Below, one piece after another: positions 1-12,560 of a stretch of DNA of 64,000 nucleotides (positions are counted from its first letter, which is position 1; each line of letters starts with the position of its first letter). The stretch comes from Eutrigla gurnardus (taxonomy: Eukaryota > Chordata > Actinopteri > Perciformes > Triglidae), in the NCBI GenBank assembly GCA_963514095.1, contig CAUPSS010000067.1, positions 312,501-376,500 on the forward strand, written 5' to 3'. The notes under the pieces were generated by a model. The model saw only the letters and a program-made list of their open reading frames with translations, did no database searches and was not told the origin of the DNA. A program made the translations under genes and the position numbers.

Positions 1-340
1 TAGACTGGTTACCTGTCTGTCTCTACATGTCCCCCTGTGATAGAATGGTTACCTGTCTGTCTCTACATGTCTCCCTGTGATAGACTGGTTACCTGTCTGT
101 CTCTACATGTCTCCCTGTGATAGACTGGTTACCTGTCTGTCTCTACATGTCCCCCTGTGATAGACTGGTTACCTGTCTGTCTCTACATGTCTCCCTGTGA
201 TAGACTGGTTACCTGTCTGTCTCTACATGTCGGCCCCATGATAGACTGGTTACCTGTCTGTCTCTACATGTCTCCCTGTGATAGACTGGTTACCTGTCTG
301 TCTCTACATGTCTTCCTGTGATAGACTGGTTACCTGTCTG
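1..340. repeat. Left-edge block, a copy of 40275-40614
   Basis: This stretch carries two rare variants: TAGAATGG at 41 (core C to A) and the tail CTTCCTG at 312. They are 271 bp apart. The same two variants occur 271 bp apart at 40315 and 40586, and again at 61192 and 61463. The order of tail types between them also agrees. The three places therefore share one ancestral block. The block is cut by the window start, so its true left end is not visible. Confidence 0.85.
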
Positions 341-1765
341 TCTCCACATGTCTCCATGTGATAGACTGGTTACCTGTCTGTCTCTACATGTCAGCCCTAT
401 GATAGACTGGTTACCTGTCTGTCTCTACATGTCAGCCCTGTGATAGACTGGTTACCTGTCTGTCTCTACATGTCAGCCCTGTGATAGACTGGTTACCTGT
501 CTGTCTCTACATGTCTCCCTGTGATAGACTGGTTACCTGTCTGTCTCCACATGTCTCCATGTGATAGACTGGTTACCTGTCTGTCTCTACATGTCAGCCC
601 TATGATAGACTGGTTACCTGTCTGTCTCTACATGTCAGCCCTGTGATAGACTGGTTACCTGTCTGTCTCTACATGTCTCCCTGTGATAGACTGGTTACCT
701 GTCTGTCTCCACATGTCTCCATGTGATAGACTGGTTACCTGTCTGTCTCTACATGTCAGCCCTATGATAGACTGGTTACCTGTCTGTCTCTACATGTCCC
801 CCTGTGATAGACTGGTTACCTGTCGGTCTCTACATGTCTCCCTGTGATAGACTGGTTACCTGTCGGTCTCTACATGTCTCCCTGTGATAGACTGGTTACC
901 TGTCTGTCTCTACATGTCTCCCTGTGATAGACTGGTTACCTGTCTGTCTCTACATGTCTCCCTGTGATAGACTGGTTACCTGTCTGTCTCCACATGTCTC
1001 CATGTGATAGACTGGTTACCTGTCTGTCTCTACATGTCAGCCCTATGATAGACTGGTTACCTGTCTGTCTCTACATGTCAGCCCTGTGATAGACTGGTTA
1101 CCTGTCTGTCTCTACATGTCAGCCCTGTGATAGACTGGTTGCCTGTCTGTCTCTACATGTCAGCCCTGTGATAGACTGGTTACCTGTCTGTCTCAACATG
1201 TCTCCCTGTGATAGACTGGTTACCTGTCTGTCTCTACATGTCGGCCCCGTGATAGACTGGTTACCTGTCTGTCTCTACATGTCTCCCTGTGATAGACTGG
1301 TTACCTGTCTGTCTCTACATGTCTCCCTGTGATAGACTGGTTACCTGTCTGTCTCTACATGTCTCCCTGTGATAGACTGGTCACCTGTCTGTCTCTACAT
1401 GTCTCCCTGTGATAGACTGGTCACCTGTCTGTCTCTACATGTCTCCCTGTGATAGACTGGTTACCTGTCTGTCTCCACATGTCTCCATGTGATAGACTGG
1501 TTACCTGTCTGTCTCTACATGTCAGCCCTATGATAGACTGGTTACCTGTCTGTCTCTACATGTCAGCCCTGTGATAGACTGGTTACCTGTCTGTCTCTAC
1601 ATGTCTCCCTGTGATAGACTGGTCACCTGTCTGTCTCTACATGTCTCCCTGTGATAGACTGGTTACCTGTCTGTCTCTACATGTCTCCCTGTGATAGACT
1701 GGTTACCTGTCTGTCTCTACATGTCGGCCCTGTGATAGACTGGTTACCTGTCTGTCTCTACATGT
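341..1765. repeat. CCATG/CCTATG-rich segment inserted relative to 40.6 kb
   Basis: Satellite monomers here are rich in the variant TCTCCACATG with tail CTCCATGTGA, followed by CAGCCCTATGA. This short string recurs at about 341, 545 and 707, spaced 204 and 162 bp, which are five and four monomers. Two TGTCGGTCT monomers follow at about 814 and 854. The stretch lies between two blocks that are adjacent near 40.6 kb, so it is either an insertion here or a deletion there; the length difference is 1,414 bp. No gene or other element is visible in it. Confidence 0.75.
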
Positions 1766-2100
1766 CGGCCCTGTGATAGACTGGTTACCTGTCTGTCTCT
1801 ACATGTCAGCCCTGTGATAGACTGGTTGCCTGTCTGTCTCTACATGTCAGCCCTGTGATAGACTGGTTACCTGTCTGTCTCTACATGTCTCCCTGTGATA
1901 GACTGGTTACCTGTCTGTCTCTACATGTCAGCCCTGTGATAGACTGGTTACCTGTCTGTCTCTACATGTCTCCCTGTGATAGACTGGTTGCCTGTCTGTC
2001 TCTACATGTCAGCCCTGTGATAGACTGGTTACCTGTCTGTCTCTACATGTCTCCCTGTGATAGACTGGTTACCTGTCTGTCTCTACATGTCTCCCTGTGA
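1766..2100. repeat. Alternating 40/41-bp block, a copy of 40626-40960
   Basis: The tail CGGCCCTGTGA at 1766 is followed by a regular alternation of 41-bp and 40-bp monomers with GGTTGCC variants. The same order is present at 40626-40960 and 61503-61837, offset 38,860 and 59,737 bp. Because the lengths alternate, a frame of 81 codons stays open from 1855 to 2100. It encodes only the repeat translated in two frames (cores DWLPVCLYM and DRLVTCLSL), with no independent coding signal, so it is not called as a gene. Confidence 0.85.
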
Positions 2101-2520
2101 TAGACTGGTTACCTGTCTGTCTCCACATGTCTCCATGTGATAGATTGGTTACCTGTCTGTCTCTACATGTCCCCCTGTGATAGACTGGTTACCTGTCTGT
2201 CTCTACATGTCTCCCTGTGATAGACTGGTTACCTGTCTGTCTCTACATGTCGGCCCCGTGATAGACTGGTTACCTGTCTGTCTCTACATGTCTCCCTGTG
2301 ATAGACTGGTTACCTATCTGTCTCTACATGTCTCCCTGTGATAGACTGGTTACCTGTCTGTCTCTACATGTCCCCCTGTGATAGACTGGTTACCTGTCTG
2401 TCTCTACATGTCTCCCTGTGATAGACTGGTCACCTGTCTGTCTCTACATGTCTCCCTGTGATAGACTGGTTACCTGTCTGTCTTTACATGTCTCCCTGTG
2501 ATAGACTGGTTACCTGTCTG
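2101..2520. repeat. Satellite between the left-edge block and the first superunit marker
   Basis: These are mixed 40-bp monomers with one CGGCCCCGTGA. A rare core variant TAGATTGG follows a CTCCATGTGA tail near 2141. That variant was seen elsewhere only near 44346, in the same context. From 2372 (CCCCCTGTGA) to the marker at 2521, the monomer order matches 40951-41100 at an offset of 38,579 bp. No other element is seen. Confidence 0.75.
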
Positions 2521-5500
2521 TCTCTCCATGTCTCCCTGTGATAGACTGGTTACCTGTCTGTCTCTACATGTCTCCCTGTGATAGACTGGTTACCTGTCTG
2601 TCTCTACATGTCCCCCTGTGATAGACTGGTTACCTGTCTGTCTCTACATGTCTCCATGTGATAGACTGGTTACCTGTCTGTCTCTACATGTCCCCCTGTG
2701 ATAGACTGGTTACCTGTCTGTCTCTACATGTCTCCCTGTGATAGACTGGTTACCTGTCTGTCTCTACATGTCGGCCCCGTGATAGACTGGTTACCTGTCT
2801 GTCTCTACATGTCAGCCCTGTGATAGACTGGTTACCTGTCTGTCTCTACATGTCAGCCCTGTGATAGACTGGTTACCTGTCTGTCTCTACATGTCTCCCT
2901 GTGATAGACTGGTTACCTGTCTGTCTCCACATGTCTCCATGTGATAGACTGGTTACCTGTCTGTCTCTACATGTCAGCCCTATGATAGACTGGTTACCTG
3001 TCTGTCTCTACATGTCTCCCTGTGATAGACTGGTTACCTGTCTGTCTCCACATGTCTCCATGTGATAGACTGGTTACCTGTCTGTCTCTACATGTCAGCC
3101 CTATGATAGACTGGTTACCTGTCTGTCTCTACATGTCAGCCCTGTGATAGACTGGTTACCTGTCTGTCTCTACATGTCTCCCTGTGATAGACTGGTTACC
3201 TGTCTGTCTCCACATGTCTCCCTGTGATAGACTGGTTACCTGTCTGTCTCTACATGTCAGCCCTGTTATAGACTGGTTACCTGTCTGTCTCTACATGTCC
3301 CCCTGTGATAGACTGGTTACCTGTCGGTCTCTACATGTCTCCCTGTGATAGACTGGTTACCTGTCGGTCTCTACATGTCTCCCTGTGATAGACTGGTTAC
3401 CTGTCTGTCTCTACATGTCAGCCCTATGATAGACTGGTTACCTGTCTGTCTCTACATGTCAGCCCTGTGATAGACTGGTTACCTGTCTGTCTCTACATGT
3501 CAGCCCTGTGATAGACTGGTTACCTGTCTGTCTGTACATGTCTCCCTGTGATAGACTGGTTACCTGTCTGTCTCTACATGTCAGCCCTGTGATAGACTGG
3601 TTACCTGTCTGTCTGTACATGTCTCCCTGTGATAGACTGGTTACCTGTCTGTCTCCACATGTCTCCATGTGATAGACTGGTTACCTGTCTGTCTCTACAT
3701 GTCAGCCCTATGATAGACTGGTTACCTGTCTGTCTCTACATGTCAGCCCTGTGATAGACTGGTTACCTGTCTGTCTCTACATGTCAGCCCTGTGATAGAC
3801 TGGTTACCTGTCTGTCTCTACATGTCTCCCTGTGATAGACTGGTTACCTGTCTGTCTCTACATGTCGGCCCCATGATAGACTGGTTACCTGTCCGTCTCT
3901 ACATGTCTCCCTGTGATAGACTGGTTACCTGTCTGTCTCTACATGTCTCCCTGTGATAGACTGGTTACCTGTCTGTCTCTACATGTCGGCCCTGTGATAG
4001 ACTGGTTACCTGTCTGTCTCTACATGTCAGCCCTGTGATAGACTGGTTGCCTGTCTGTCTCTACATGTCAGCCCTGTGATAGACTGGTTACCTGTCTGTC
4101 TCTACATGTCTCCCTGTGATAGACTGGTTACCTGTCTGTCTCTACATGTCTCCCTGTGATAGACTGGTTACCTGTCTGTCTCTACATGTCAGCCCTGTTA
4201 TAGACTGGTTACCTGTCTGTCTCTACATGTCCCCCTGTGATAGACTGGTTACCTGTCGGTCTCTACATGTCTCCCTGTGATAGACTGGTTACCTGTCTGT
4301 CTGTACATGTCTCCCTGTGATAGACTGGTTACCTGTCTGTCTCTACATGTCTCCCTGTGATAGACTGGTTACCTGTCTGTCTCTACATGTCTCCCTGTGA
4401 TAGACTGGTTACCTGTCTGTCTCTACATGTCAGCCCTGTTATAGACTGGTTACCTGTCTGTCTCTACATGTCCCCCTGTGATAGACTGGTTACCTGTCGG
4501 TCTCTGCATGTCTCCCTGTGATAGACTGGTTACCTGTCTGTCTCTACATGTCTCCCTGTGATAGACTGGTTACCTGTCTGTCTCCACATGTCTCCATGTG
4601 ATAGACTGGTTACCTGTCTGTCTCTACATGTCAGCCCTATGATAGACTGGTTACCTGTCTGTCTCTACATGTCAGCCCTGTGATAGACTGGTTACCTGTC
4701 TGTCTCTACATGTCAGCCCTGTGATAGACTGGTTACCTGTCTGTCTCTACATGTCTCCCTGTGATAGACTGGTTACCTGTCTGTCTCTACATGTCCCCCT
4801 GTGATAGACTGGTTACCTGTCGGTCTCTACATGTCTCCCTGTGATAGACTGCTTACCTGTCTGTCTCTACATGTCTCCCTGTGATAGACTGGTTACCTGT
4901 CTGTCTCCACATGTCAGCCCTGTGATAGACTGGTTACCTGTCTGTCTCTACATGTCAGCCCTGTGATAGACTGGTTACCTGTCTGTCTGTACATGTCTCC
5001 CTGTGATAGACTGGTTACCTGTCTGTCTGTACATGTCTCCCTGTGATAGACTGGTTACCTGTCTGTCTCTACATGTCTCCCTGTGATAGACTGGTTACCT
5101 GTCTGTCTCTACATGTCAGCCCTGTGATAGACTGGTTACCTGTCTGTCTCTACATGTCTCCCTGTGATAGACTGGTCACCTGTCTGTCTCTACATGTCAG
5201 CCCTATGATAGACTGGTTACCTGTCTGTCTCTACACGTCAGCCCTGTGATAGACTGGTTACCTGTCTGTCTCTACATGTCAGCCCTGTGATAGACTGGTT
5301 ACCTGTCTGTCTGTACATGTCTCCCTGTGATAGACTGGTTACCTGTCTGTCTCTACATGTCTCCCTGTGATAGACTGGTTACCTGTCTGTCTCTACATGT
5401 CAGCCCTGTGATAGACTGGTTACCTGTCTGTCTCTACATGTCAGCCCTGTGATAGACTGGTCACCTGTCTCTCTCTACATGTCAGCCCTGTGATAGACTG

Positions 5501-6116
5501 GTCACCTGTCTGTCTCTACATGTCTCCCTGTGATAGACTGGTTACCTGTCTGTCTCTACATGTCAGCCCTGTGATAGACTGGTCACCTGTCTCTCTCTAC
5601 ATGTCAGCCCTGTGATAGACTGGTCACCTGTCTGTCTCTACATGTCAGCCCTGTGATAGACTGGTTACCTGTCTGTCTCTACATGTCTCCCTGTGATAGA
5701 CTGGTTACCTGTCTGTCTCTAAATGTCGGCCCCGTGATAGACTGGTTACCTATCTGTCTCTACATGTCTCCCTGTGATAGACTGGTTACCTGTCTGTCTC
5801 TACATGTCTCCCTGTGATAGACTGGTTACCTGTCTGTCTCTACATGTCCCCCTGTGAAAGACTGGTTACCTGTCGGTCTCTACATGTCTCCCTGTGATAG
5901 ACTGGTTACCTGTCTGTCTCTACATGTCTCCCTGTGATAGACTGGTTACCTGTCTGTCTCTACATGTCCCCCTGTGATAGACTGGTTACCTGTCTGTCTC
6001 TACATGTCTCCCTGTGATAGACTGGTCACCTGTCTGTCTCTACATGTCTCCCTGTGATAGACTGGTTACCTGTCTGTCTTTACATCGCTCCCTGTGATAG
6101 ACTGGTTACCTGTCTG
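2521..6116. repeat. Left superunit L1 (3,596 bp)
   Basis: The superunit is defined from one TCTCTCCATG marker to the next. From about 2821 onward the order of variant monomers is repeated in L2: CTCCATG plus CCTATG pairs, CCCTGTTATAG, TGTCGGTCT, GTACATG and CGGCCCCATGA monomers. The offset is 3,435 bp at first, then 3,475 and 3,517 bp as single monomers are gained in the second copy. A frame on the minus strand at 3459-3668 recurs exactly at 6934-7143, offset 3,475. It is a reading of the repeat and not a gene. The TAAATG variant with tail CGGCCCCGTGA is at 5720. Confidence 0.85.
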
Positions 6117-9100
6117 TCTCTCCATGTCTCCCTGTGATAGACTGGTTACCTGTCTGTCTCTACATGTCTCCCTGTGATAGACTGGTTACCTGTCTGTCTC
6201 TACATGTCCCCCTGTGATAGACTGGTTACCTGTCTGTCTCTACATGTCAGCCCTGTGATAGACTGGTTACCTGTCTGTCTCTACATGTCAGCCCTGTGAT
6301 AGACTGGTTACCTGTCTGTCTCTACATGTCTCCCTGTGATAGACTGGTTACCTGTCTGTCTCCACATGTCTCCATGTGATAGACTGGTTACCTGTCTGTC
6401 TCTACATGTCAGCCCTATGATAGACTGGTTACCTGTCTGTCTCTACATGTCTCCCTGTGATAGACTGGTTACCTGTCTGTCTCCACATGTCTCCATGTGA
6501 TAGACTGGTTACCTGTCTGTCTCTACATGTCAGCCCTATGATAGACTGGTTACCTGTCTGTCTCTACATGTCAGCCCTGTGATAGACTGGTTACCTGTCT
6601 GTCTCTACATGTCTCCCTGTGATAGACTGGTTACCTGTCTGTCTCCACATGTCTCCCTGTGATAGACTGGTTACCTGTCTGTCTCTACATGTCAGCCCTG
6701 TTATAGACTGGTTACCTGTCTGTCTCTACATGTCCCCCTGTGATAGACTGGTTACCTGTCGGTCTCTACATGTCTCCCTGTGATAGACTGGTTACCTGTC
6801 TGTCTCTACATGTCTCCCTGTGATAGACTGGTTACCTGTCTGTCTCCACATGTCTCCATGTGATAGACTGGTTACCTGTCTGTCTCTACATGTCAGCCCT
6901 ATGATAGACTGGTTACCTGTCTGTCTCTACATGTCAGCCCTGTGATAGACTGGTTACCTGTCTGTCTCTACATGTCAGCCCTGTGATAGACTGGTTACCT
7001 GTCTGTCTGTACATGTCTCCCTGTGATAGACTGGTTACCTGTCTGTCTCTACATGTCAGCCCTGTGATAGACTGGTTACCTGTCTGTCTGTACATGTCTC
7101 CCTGTGATAGACTGGTTACCTGTCTGTCTCCACATGTCTCCATGTGATAGACTGGTTACCTGTCTGTCTCTACATGTCAGCCCTATGATAGACTGGTTAC
7201 CTGTCTGTCTCTACATGTCAGCCCTGTGATAGACTGGTTACCTGTCTGTCTCTACATGTCAGCCCTGTGATAGACTGGTTACCTGTCTGTCTCTACATGT
7301 CTCCCTGTGATAGACTGGTTACCTGTCTGTCTCTACATGTCGGCCCCATGATAGACTGGTTACCTGTCCGTCTCTACATGTCTCCCTGTGATAGACTGGT
7401 TACCTGTCTGTCTCTACATGTCTCCCTGTGATAGACTGGTTACCTGTCTGTCTCTACATGTCGGCCCTGTGATAGACTGGTTACCTGTCTGTCTCTACAT
7501 GTCAGCCCTGTGATAGACTGGTTGCCTGTCTGTCTCTACATGTCAGCCCTGTGATAGACTGGTTACCTGTCTGTCTCTACATGTCTCCCTGTGATAGACT
7601 GGTTACCTGTCTGTCTCTACATGTCTCCCTGTGATAGACTGGTTACCTGTCTGTCTCTACATGTCAGCCCTGTTATAGACTGGTTACCTGTCTGTCTCTA
7701 CATGTCCCCCTGTGATAGACTGGTTACCTGTCGGTCTCTACATGTCTCCCTGTGATAGACTGGTTACCTGTCTGTCTGTACATGTCTCCCTGTGATAGAC
7801 TGGTTACCTGTCTGTCTCTACATGTCTCCCTGTGATAGACTGGTTACCTGTCTGTCTCTACATGTCTCCCTGTGATAGACTGGTTACCTGTCTGTCTCTA
7901 CATGTCAGCCCTGTTATAGACTGGTTACCTGTCTGTCTCTACATGTCCCCCTGTGATAGACTGGTTACCTGTCGGTCTCTGCATGTCTCCCTGTGATAGA
8001 CTGGTTACCTGTCTGTCTCTACATGTCTCCCTGTGATAGACTGGTTACCTGTCTGTCTCCACATGTCTCCATGTGATAGACTGGTTACCTGTCTGTCTCT
8101 ACATGTCAGCCCTATGATAGACTGGTTACCTGTCTGTCTCTACATGTCAGCCCTGTGATAGACTGGTTACCTGTCTGTCTCTACATGTCAGCCCTGTGAT
8201 AGACTGGTTACCTGTCTGTCTCTACATGTCTCCCTGTGATAGACTGGTTACCTGTCTGTCTCTACATGTCCCCCTGTGATAGACTGGTTACCTGTCGGTC
8301 TCTACATGTCTCCCTGTGATAGACTGGTTACCTGTCTGTCTCTACATGTCTCCCTGTGATAGACTGGTTACCTGTCTGTCTCCACATGTCAGCCCTGTGA
8401 TAGACTGGTTACCTGTCTGTCTCTACATGTCAGCCCTGTGATAGACTGGTTGCCTGTCTGTCTCTACATGTCAGCCCTGTGATAGACTGGTTACCTGTCT
8501 GTCTCTACATGTCAGCCCTGTGATAGACTGGTTACCTGTCTGTCTGTACATGTCTCCCTGTGATAGACTGGTTACCTGTCTGTCTCTACATGTCTCCCTG
8601 TGATAGACTGGTTACCTGTCTGTCTCTACATGTCAGCCCTGTGATAGACTGGTTACCTGTCTGTCTCTACATGTCTCCCTGTGATAGACTGGTCACCTGT
8701 CTGTCTCTACATGTCAGCCCTATGATAGACTGGTTACCTGTCTGTCTCTACACGTCAGCCCTGTGATAGACTGGTTACCTGTCTGTCTCTACATGTCAGC
8801 CCTGTGATAGACTGGTTACCTGTCTGTCTGTACATGTCTCCCTGTGATAGACTGGTTACCTGTCTGTCTCTACATGTCTCCCTGTGATAGACTGGTTACC
8901 TGTCTGTCTCTACATGTCAGCCCTGTGATAGACTGGTTACCTGTCTGTCTCTACATGTCTCCCTGTGATAGACTGGTTACCTGTCTGTCTCTACATGTCT
9001 CCCTGTGATAGACTGGTCACCTGTCTGTCTCTACATGTCTCCCTGTGATAGACTGGTTACCTGTCTGTCTTTACATGTCTCCCTGTGATAGACTGGTTAC

Positions 9101-9994
9101 CTGTCTGTCTCTACATGTCTCCCTGTGATAGACTGGTTACCTGTCTGTCTCTACATGTCGGCCCCATGATAGACTGGTTACCTGTCTGTCTCTACATGTC
9201 TCCCTGTGATAGACTGGTTACCTGTCTGTCTCTACATGTCTCCCTGTGATAGACTGGTTACCTGTCTGTCTCTACATGTTAGCCCTGTGATAGACTGGTT
9301 GCCTGTCTGTCTCTACATGTCAGCCCTGTGATAGACTGGTTACCTGTCTGTCTCTACATGTCTCCCTGTGATAGACTGGTTACCTGTCTGTCTCTACATG
9401 TCTCCCTGTGATAGACTGGTTACCTGTCTGTCTCTACATGTCAGCCCTGTGATAGACTGGTCACCTGTCTCTCTCTACATGTCAGCCCTGTGATAGACTG
9501 GTCACCTGTCTGTCTCTACATGTCAGCCCTGTGATAGACTGGTTACCTGTCTGTCTCTACATGTCTCCCTGTGATAGACTGGTTACCTGTCTGTCTCTAA
9601 ATGTCGGCCCCGTGATAGACTGGTTACCTATCTGTCTCTACATGTCTCCCTGTGATAGACTGGTTACCTGTCTGTCTCTACATGTCTCCCTGTGATAGAC
9701 TGGTTACCTGTCTGTCTCTACATGTCCCCCTGTGAAAGACTGGTTACCTGTCGGTCTCTACATGTCTCCCTGTGATAGACTGGTTACCTGTCTGTCTCTA
9801 CATGTCTCCCTGTGATAGACTGGTTACCTGTCTGTCTCTACATGTCCCCCTGTGATAGACTGGTTACCTGTCTGTCTCTACATGTCTCCCTGTGATAGAC
9901 TGGTCACCTGTCTGTCTCTACATGTCTCCCTGTGATAGACTGGTTACCTGTCTGTCTTTACATGTCTCCCTGTGATAGACTGGTTACCTGTCTG
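6117..9994. repeat. Left superunit L2 (3,878 bp)
   Basis: This is the second copy of L1. The CCCTGTTATAG monomers near 7674 and 7913 match those near 4199 and 4438, and both pairs are 239 bp apart. TAAATG is at 9598, 3,878 bp after the one at 5720, the same spacing as the TCTCTCCATG markers. L2 is longer than L1 partly because of extra monomers between about 9100 and 9440. One unusual monomer near 6085 reads ACATCGCTCCC in place of ACATGTCTCCC. Confidence 0.83.
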
Positions 9995-12560
9995 TCTCTC
10001 CATGTCTCCCTGTGATAGACTGGTTACCTGTCTGTCTCTACATGTCTCCCTGTGATAGACTGGTTACCTGTCTGTCTCTACATGTCCCCCTGTGATAGAC
10101 TGGTTACCTGTCTGTCTCTACATGTCTCCATGTGATAGACTGGTTACCTGTCTGTCGCTACATGTCTCCCTGTGATAGACTGGTTAACTGTATGTCTCTA
10201 CATGTCCCCCTGTGATAGACTGGTTACCTGTCTGTCTCTACATGTCTCCCTGTGATAGACTGGTTACCTGTCTGTCTCTACATGTCTCCCTGTGATAGAC
10301 TGGTTACCTGTCTGTCTCTACATGTCAGCCCTGTGATAGACTGGTTACCTGTCTGTCTCTACATGTCTCCCTGTGATAGACTGGTCACCTGTCTGTCTCT
10401 ACATGTCAGCCCTATGATAGACTGGTTACCTGTCTGTCTCTACACGTCAGCCCTGTGATAGACTGGTTACCTGTCTGTCTCTACATGTCAGCCCTGTGAT
10501 AGACTGGTTACCTGTCTGTCTGTACATGTCTCCCTGTGATAGACTGGTTACCTGTCTGTCTTTACATGTCTCCCTGTGATAGACTGGTTACCTGTCTGTC
10601 TCTACATGTCTCCCTGTGATAGACTGGTTACCTGTCTGTCTGTACATGTCTCCCTGTGATAGACTGGTTACCTGTCTGTCTCTACATGTCAGCCCTGTGA
10701 TAGACTGGTTACCTGTCTGTCTCTACATGTCTCCCTGTGATAGACTGGTCACCTGTCTGTCTCTACATGTCAGCCCTATGATAGACTGGTTACCTGTCTG
10801 TCTCTACACGTCAGCCCTGTGATAGACTGGTTACCTGTCTGTCTCTACATGTCAGCCCTGTGATAGACTGGTTACCTGTCTGTCTGTACATGTCTCCCTG
10901 TGATAGACTGGTTACCTGTCTGTCTCTACATGTCTCCCTGTGATAGACTGGTTACCTGTCTGTCTCTACATGTCAGCCCTGTGATAGACTGGTTACCTGT
11001 CTGTCTCTACATGTCTCCCTGTGATAGACTGGTTACCTGTCTGTCTCTACATGTCTCCCTGTGATAGACTGGTCACCTGTCTGTCTCTACATGTCTCCCT
11101 GTGATAGACTGGTTACCTGTCTGTCTTTACATGTCTCCCTGTGATAGACTGGTTACCTGTCTGTCTCTACATGTCTCCCTGTGATAGACTGGTTACCTGT
11201 CTGTCTCTACATGTCTCCCTGTGATAGACTGGTTACCTGTCTGTCTCTACATGTCCCCCTGTGATAGACTGGTTACCTGTCTGTCTCTACATGTCTCCCT
11301 GTGATAGACTGGTTACCTGTCTGTCTCTACATGTCTCCCTGTGATAGACTGGTTACCTGTCTGTCTCTACATGTCCCCCTGTGATAGACTGGTTACCTGT
11401 CTGTCTCTACATGTCTCCCTGTGATAGACTGGTTACCTGTCTGTCTCTACATGTCGGCCCCATGATAGACTGGTTACCTGTCTGTCTCTACATGTCTCCC
11501 TGTGATAGACTGGTTACCTGTCTGTCTCTACATGTCTTCCTGTGATAGACTGGTTACCTGTCTGTCTCTACATGTCTCCCTGTGATAGACTGGTTACCTG
11601 TCTGTCTCTACATGTCCCCCTGTGATAGACTGGTTACCTGTCTGTCTCTACATGTCTCCCTGTGATAGACTGGTTACCTGTCTGTCTCTACATGTCGGCC
11701 CCGTGATAGACTGGTTACCTGTCTGTCTCTACATGTCTCCCTGTGATAGACTGGTTACCTGTCTGTCTCTACATGTCTCCCTGTGATAGACTGGTTACCT
11801 GTCTGTCTCTACATGTCCCCCTGTGATAGACTGGTTACCTGTCGGTCTCTACATGTCTCCCTGTGATAGACTGGTTACCTGTCTGTCTCCACATGTCTCC
11901 ATGTGATAGACTGGTTACCTGTCTGTCTCTACATGTCCCCCTGTGATAGACTGGTTACCTGTCGGTCTCTACATGTCTCCCTGTGATAGACTGGTTACCT
12001 GTCTGTCTCTACATGTCTCCCTGTGATAGACTGGTTACGTGTCTGTCTCCACATGTCTCCATGTGATAGACTGGTTACCTGTCTGTCTCTACATGTCAGC
12101 CCTATGATAGACTGGTTACCTGTCTGTCTCTACATGTCAGCCCTGTGATAGACTGGTTACCTGTCTGTCTCTACATGTCAGCCCTGTGATAGACTGGTTA
12201 CCTGTCTGTCTGTACATGTCTCCCTGTGATAGACTGGTTACCTGTCTGTCTCTACATGTCTCCCTGTGATAGACTGGTTACCTGTCTGTCTCTACATGTC
12301 AGCCCTGTGATAGACTGGTTACCTGTCTGTCTCTACATGTCTCCCTGTGATAGACTGGTTACCTGTCTGTCTCTACATGTCTCCCTGTGATAGACTGGTT
12401 ACGTGTCTGTCTCCACATGTCTCCATGTGATAGACTGGTTACCTGTCTGTCTCTACATGTCAGCCCTATGATAGACTGGTTACCTGTCTGTCTCTACATG
12501 TCAGCCCTATGATAGACTGGTTACCTGTCTGTCTCTACATGTCAGCCCTGTGATAGACTG
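9995..12560. repeat. Transition segment with GTTAACTGTATG block and ACGTG pair
   Basis: The segment starts with the marker order that recurs widely downstream: TCTCTCCATG, a TGTCGCTAC monomer, then TTAACTGTATG at 10184, always 586 bp after a TAAATG monomer. It continues with two cassettes that contain a TACACGTCAG monomer (10252-10458 and 10616-10822). The tail CTTCCTG is at 11536. Two GTTACGTGTC monomers sit at 12037 and 12401, spaced 364 bp. The same 364-bp pair recurs at 22192/22556, 23201/23565, 29243/29607 and 50319/50683. Confidence 0.8.

Noticed and set aside
13..24. CTGT/CTGTCT microsatellite as the basic unit
   Set aside because: CTGTCTGTCTCT inside each monomer hints at a tetranucleotide origin, but its length does not vary from monomer to monomer. 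The 40/41-bp monomer is the repeating unit.
1855..2100. Open frame of 81 codons (also 40715-40960 and 61592-61837) with a periodic 27-residue translation
   Set aside because: It is open only because 40-bp and 41-bp monomers alternate (81 bp). Two different frames of the same DNA alternate in the product. Frames close at TGA or TAG as soon as two 40-bp monomers follow each other. No other coding evidence is present.
6085..6095. ACATCGCTCCC monomer, a two-base change destroying ACATGT
   Set aside because: It is a single occurrence with no copy in the partner superunit. It may be a sequencing error or a private change and carries no further information.
3459..7143. Minus-strand frames of 69 codons at 3459-3668 and 6934-7143
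   Set aside because: Same cause on the other strand. The two are identical because they lie in the L1 and L2 superunit copies.
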